DNA of 64,000 bases from Streptomyces sp. NBC_01275 (GTDB lineage: Bacteria > Actinomycetota > Actinomycetes > Streptomycetales > Streptomycetaceae), in contig NZ_JAPEOZ010000001.1 in the NCBI RefSeq assembly GCF_026340655.1, positions 6,820,001 through 6,884,000 on the forward strand, read 5' to 3'. The position numbers were made by a program, and so were the translations under genes. Numbering within the stretch: position 1 is the stretch's first letter; each line of letters opens with the position of its first letter. The notes below the pieces were generated by a model. That model ran no database searches and was not told where the DNA came from. It saw only the letters and a program-made list of their open reading frames with translations. Below, one piece after another: positions 62,022-64,000 of this stretch.

Positions 62022-62050
62022 AGGGTACGTGAAGGCAGCGCCAACCAAAA
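62022..62050 (-). promoter_or_regulatory. Promoter of HxlR gene, leaderless
   Basis: Minus strand: TTTTGG (complement of 62045-62050), 17-nt spacer, TACCCT (complement of 62022-62027), 6 nt to the ATG. The -35 overlaps the adjacent palindrome by 2 nt. Confidence 0.55.
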
Positions 62051-62081
62051 GATTGCGCTAACCAGGGGTTAGCGCAATCTT
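62049..62081. terminator. Perfect 15-bp palindrome: CAP-gene terminator and possible HxlR operator
   Basis: AAGATTGCGCTAACC (62049-62063) and its exact complement (62067-62081). On the minus strand it ends in TCTTTTGG, a short T-run, 13 nt after the CAP-gene stop. It also borders the HxlR promoter. Confidence 0.7.
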
Positions 62082-62093
62082 CGTCGTTGCGGT

Positions 62094-63269
62094 CTAGTAG
62101 CCGAAGTCCTGCGTCCACCAGGGTCCGCCGGACCCCAGGTGCACGCCGACGCCCAGCGTCTTGAAGTCGCAGTTCAGTATGTTCGCCTTGTGGCCGGGGC
62201 TGTTCATCCAGGCCTCCATGACGGCGGCCGCGTCGGCCTGACCGCGGGCTATGTTCTCGCCGCCGAGGTCGGATATGCCGGCCTTCGCCGCCCGGTCCCA
62301 CGGGGTCGCCCCATCGGGGTCGGTGTGGTCGAAGAAGCCCCGCGCGGCCATGTCGTCGCTGAACTTCTCGGCGAGGTCGGCGAGCGAGCTGTTCGCGGAC
62401 ACCGCGCTGCAGCCCACCTTGGCCCGCTCCTCGTTGACGAGCTTCAGCACCTCCGCCGCGGCCTGCGCCTCGGCCGAGACCGTCACCGGGGACTCCGACT
62501 CCGCGGCCGGCGCCTTGGCGGCCGTCTTCGACGCGGCCGGCGTGGTCTCCGGCTCCTTCGACGGCGTGGCCTCGGGCTTCTCGGTCTCGGTCTCCGTCTC
62601 GGTCGGCGACGCCGACGCGGTGGAGGCCGAGGGCGACGGCGAGGCGGACGGCGAGGTCGACCGGCCGGCGTCGCGGCTGGTCGACGTACCGCCGCGCTCG
62701 GCGTCGGCGGAGCCGGACGTGCCGCCCTGCTCGGAGGCCGAGTTGGTCGGCGAGCCGGCGGCCTGCACATTGTCGCCGGCGTTTCCGCCGCCGAGCTTGT
62801 AGCTGTCGAGGCCGGGCACCACACCGGTGGCCACCGCGACCGTGCCGAGGGCGACCGCCGCGGAGACCCCGAGCAGCCCGGTCTTGACCGGCGTCACGCC
62901 CTTCTTCTTACGACGGCGACGGCCCGCGCCGGGCCCGTCCGGGCCGTCGCGCCGGGTGCCGCCGTCGGGTGCGAAGCCGTCGGACGCGAACATCACGGTG
63001 TCGGCGCGGGCGTAGTCCTCGTCCGCGGCGAACCCCGCGGTGGACGACGACGTGGCGAACTCCGTCGCGTAGAGGTAATCCTGGCTTCTGGCCACGGAGT
63101 CGGCGTACGCCTCCTGGTGGAGGTAGGGCGCGATGCCCATCGTCTCCGGGCCGTCCGGGTGCGAGTCCTGCGGGGTGTGGCGTTCCGCGTACGAGCCGTG
63201 CGTCTGTGTGACCCCCGTGGCGCGGCTTGTGGCGGCGCGGCCGGCGGCGGAGCGTCGGTGGCGTCCCAT
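62094..63269 (-). CDS. Membrane-anchored CAP/SCP-domain (YkwD-like) protein
   Basis: A 391-aa surface protein. A disordered cytoplasmic N-terminus and a basic run (AGRRRRKKKG) lead into one membrane helix (TGLLGVSAAVALGTVAVATG, near residue 150). A long Ser/Thr/Pro/Glu linker with PSPSAS and TETETE repeats follows, then a C-terminal CAP domain of about 120 residues with VLKLVNEERAKVGC, FFDHTDPDGATPWDRA, ISDLGGENIARGQ, SPGHKANILNCDF and GVHLGSGGPWWTQDFGY. CAP domains of this type are secreted by many bacteria with unclear activity. ATG 63269 has AGGAAGG 7 nt upstream. A perfect 22-bp palindrome lies about 90 nt upstream. Confidence 0.88.
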   Translation of the reverse strand: MGRHRRSAAGRAATSRATGVTQTHGSYAERHTPQDSHPDGPETMGIAPYLHQEAYADSVARSQDYLYATEFATSSSTAGFAADEDYARADTVMFASDGFAPDGGTRRDGPDGPGAGRRRRKKKGVTPVKTGLLGVSAAVALGTVAVATGVVPGLDSYKLGGGNAGDNVQAAGSPTNSASEQGGTSGSADAERGGTSTSRDAGRSTSPSASPSPSASTASASPTETETETEKPEATPSKEPETTPAASKTAAKAPAAESESPVTVSAEAQAAAEVLKLVNEERAKVGCSAVSANSSLADLAEKFSDDMAARGFFDHTDPDGATPWDRAAKAGISDLGGENIARGQADAAAVMEAWMNSPGHKANILNCDFKTLGVGVHLGSGGPWWTQDFGY

Positions 63270-63357
63270 GTCCTTGCCTTCCTCGTCCATGCGGTGTCCC
63301 AGCGGCCGCCCCGGGCTTCTGGGGCGACGGTCCCCTCGTGCTGCGTCTGGGCGACCT

Positions 63358-63379
63358 AACTCACTCGATCGAGTGAGTT
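63358..63379. promoter_or_regulatory. Perfect 22-bp palindrome between CAP gene and acyP
   Basis: AACTCACTCGA followed directly by its complement TCGAGTGAGTT. It lies in the divergent intergenic region, about 90 nt from each gene; it is typical in size for a TetR- or GntR-type operator. Confidence 0.6.
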
Positions 63380-63467
63380 TCATATGAGAATCATTGGGTG
63401 GGGACGGTACCGCATGCCGTCCGAGGAGGAAGTGTCCCGAGAGACATTGCCCGGTTAGGTTGCACCC

Positions 63468-63749
63468 ATGAGCGAGGATGTACGGCTGGTCGCCTGGGTG
63501 CGCGGACACGTCCAGGGCGTGGGATTCCGCTGGTTCACGCGGGCCAAGGCGCTGGAGATCGGCGGCCTGAGTGGTTTTGCTCTCAATTTGGCCGACGGCC
63601 GGGTCCAGGTGGTCGCGGAAGGGGCCCGCGCGGGCTGTGAGGGACTGCTCGACTGGCTGACGGGTGACGACACGCCCGGGCGCGTGGATGGAGTCACCGA
63701 GATCTGGGACACACCGCGCGGCGGTTACGACGGTTTCGCGATTCGCTGA
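63468..63749 (+). CDS. acyP: Acylphosphatase
   Basis: A 93-aa small enzyme hydrolysing acyl phosphates. The signature [16 protein letters not shown] contains the catalytic Arg, and [17 protein letters not shown] the catalytic Asn. TAGGTT at 63456-63461 is 6 nt before the ATG, so the message is probably leaderless. In Streptomyces acyP usually precedes smc, which would lie just outside the window; this is from memory. Confidence 0.93.
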   Translation: MSEDVRLVAWVRGHVQGVGFRWFTRAKALEIGGLSGFALNLADGRVQVVAEGARAGCEGLLDWLTGDDTPGRVDGVTEIWDTPRGGYDGFAIR

Positions 63750-64000
63750 GGACCCTCCCCGAGGAGTCCCCGCACAAGCGGAGGGACATGCCACCGGCAC
63801 CTGCCCGCAGCGGAAATGAGCAGGTGGTTGCCAAGAATCGCTTGCAGTGGGAGGCTCCGCACGTAAAGATGATCGCCACGTCCCGAGGGTCCCGCAGGAG
63901 TCGCAGCGTCGCCGTTTCGGCCGCGCGCAGCAGGGTTGCCCGCCAATACGGGGCGTGATCGTGTTGACCGTCAAACTTTTTGGTGAGACGCTGATAGCAC
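63750..64000. other. 3' end of window, no gene found
   Basis: It holds a small CCGC-ACAA-GCGG hairpin after acyP and, near the edge, TTGACC (63964-63969) within the palindromic TTGAC-C-GTCAA. This may be the promoter of a gene starting beyond the window. Short frames here have non-Streptomyces codon use. Confidence 0.5.

Noticed and set aside
63384..63394. ATGAGAATCAT resembling half of a Zur/Fur box
   Set aside because: Only partial symmetry and no zinc- or iron-linked gene beside it.
63455..63467. TTAGGTTGCACC resembling half of a DmdR iron box
   Set aside because: Only one half-site; better explained as the acyP -10 element.
63694..63879. Minus-strand 61-codon frame with several cysteines beside acyP
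   Set aside because: Third-position base use is not Streptomyces-like and it overlaps the acyP 3' end; kept only as a low-likelihood small ORF.
63869..63958. Plus-strand 29-residue Arg/Ser-rich frame
   Set aside because: No ribosome binding site at proper distance (GGGAGG is 14 nt away) and no other support.

Overview
This is about 64 kb of a high-GC actinobacterial chromosome, almost certainly Streptomyces. The signs are strong third-position GC bias, frequent GTG and TTG starts, two conservons (roadblock/DUF742/GTPase operons), an AccB/AccE acyl-CoA carboxylase pair, a lysine-tailed HupS-type HU, and the core gene order leuB-ilvE-cimA ... accB-accE ... cvn-cvn ... gltX ... tRNA-Gln/Glu ... 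ndgR-leuCD-hupS ... gpsA-ddl ... thiL-thiD ... rpmB ... recG-rsmD-coaD ... rpmF-rnc-mutM ... acyP. From memory, this order matches the S. coelicolor SCO5519-SCO5576 core region. I see no prophage, insertion sequence, CRISPR array or rRNA operon; this is core-arm chromosome with a few lineage-specific insertions.

Layout. 1-3.2 kb: proline catabolism (proline dehydrogenase, pruA) and a 43-aa protein. 3.3-4.8 kb: a Tat/lipobox phosphoesterase. 5.0-9.4 kb: branched-chain amino acid genes leuB, ilvE and cimA, with a probable leader-peptide attenuator before cimA. 9.5-16.2 kb: a variable stretch with a membrane protein, a secreted trypsin-like protease, an NB-ARC/TPR STAND ATPase, a YdeI-family protein, an amidase-like protein and YceI. 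16.5-18.4 kb: accB-accE. 18.5-29.2 kb: two tandem conservons reading leftwards. 29.8-33.6 kb: a small protein with a duplicated motif, an FAH-family enzyme, gltX, an orphan RelE-like toxin and a HAD hydrolase. 33.6-34.2 kb: five tRNAs (Gln-Glu-Glu-Gln-Glu). 34.2-35.4 kb: a MerR regulator divergent from a DUF4188 gene across a clear operator. 35.5-39.8 kb: ndgR divergent from leuCD, then hupS. 39.9-46.8 kb: F420 side-chain enzyme cofC, a PlsC-type acyltransferase, gpsA, ddlA, a DUF3515 lipoprotein, a stand-alone Lrp ligand-binding domain and thiL-thiD. 46.9-54 kb: rpmB, a DAK/FakA-like kinase and an HSP90-TPR gene pair. 54-61.6 kb: recG, rsmD, coaD, a DivIVA-like coiled-coil protein, yceD(DUF177)-rpmF-rnc and mutM. 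61.6-63.7 kb: an HxlR regulator, a CAP-domain surface protein and acylphosphatase.

How the genes work together. leuB, leuC, leuD, ilvE and cimA supply leucine and isoleucine. NdgR sits divergently from leuCD with an inverted-repeat operator between them. cimA has its own promoter, a 16-residue leader peptide with tandem Ile codons and a textbook intrinsic terminator. accB/accE, the PlsC homologue, gpsA and the FakA-like kinase belong to lipid precursor and phospholipid synthesis. ddlA, the amidase-like protein, the CAP protein and the DivIVA-like protein relate to the envelope or growth. The conservons are G-protein signalling modules whose B and D subunits are nearly identical between copies while the sensor A subunits differ.

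The most interesting points are the cimA attenuator, the translationally coupled HSP90-TPR pair, the conservon paralogy, several perfect palindromic operators (MerR, NdgR, CAP gene), a dispersed Streptomyces-type repeat with an internal 21-bp duplication, and a recurrent leaderless-transcript signature (a -10 hexamer exactly 6 nt before the start codon) at many genes. All function calls come from motif recognition by eye; no database search was run.
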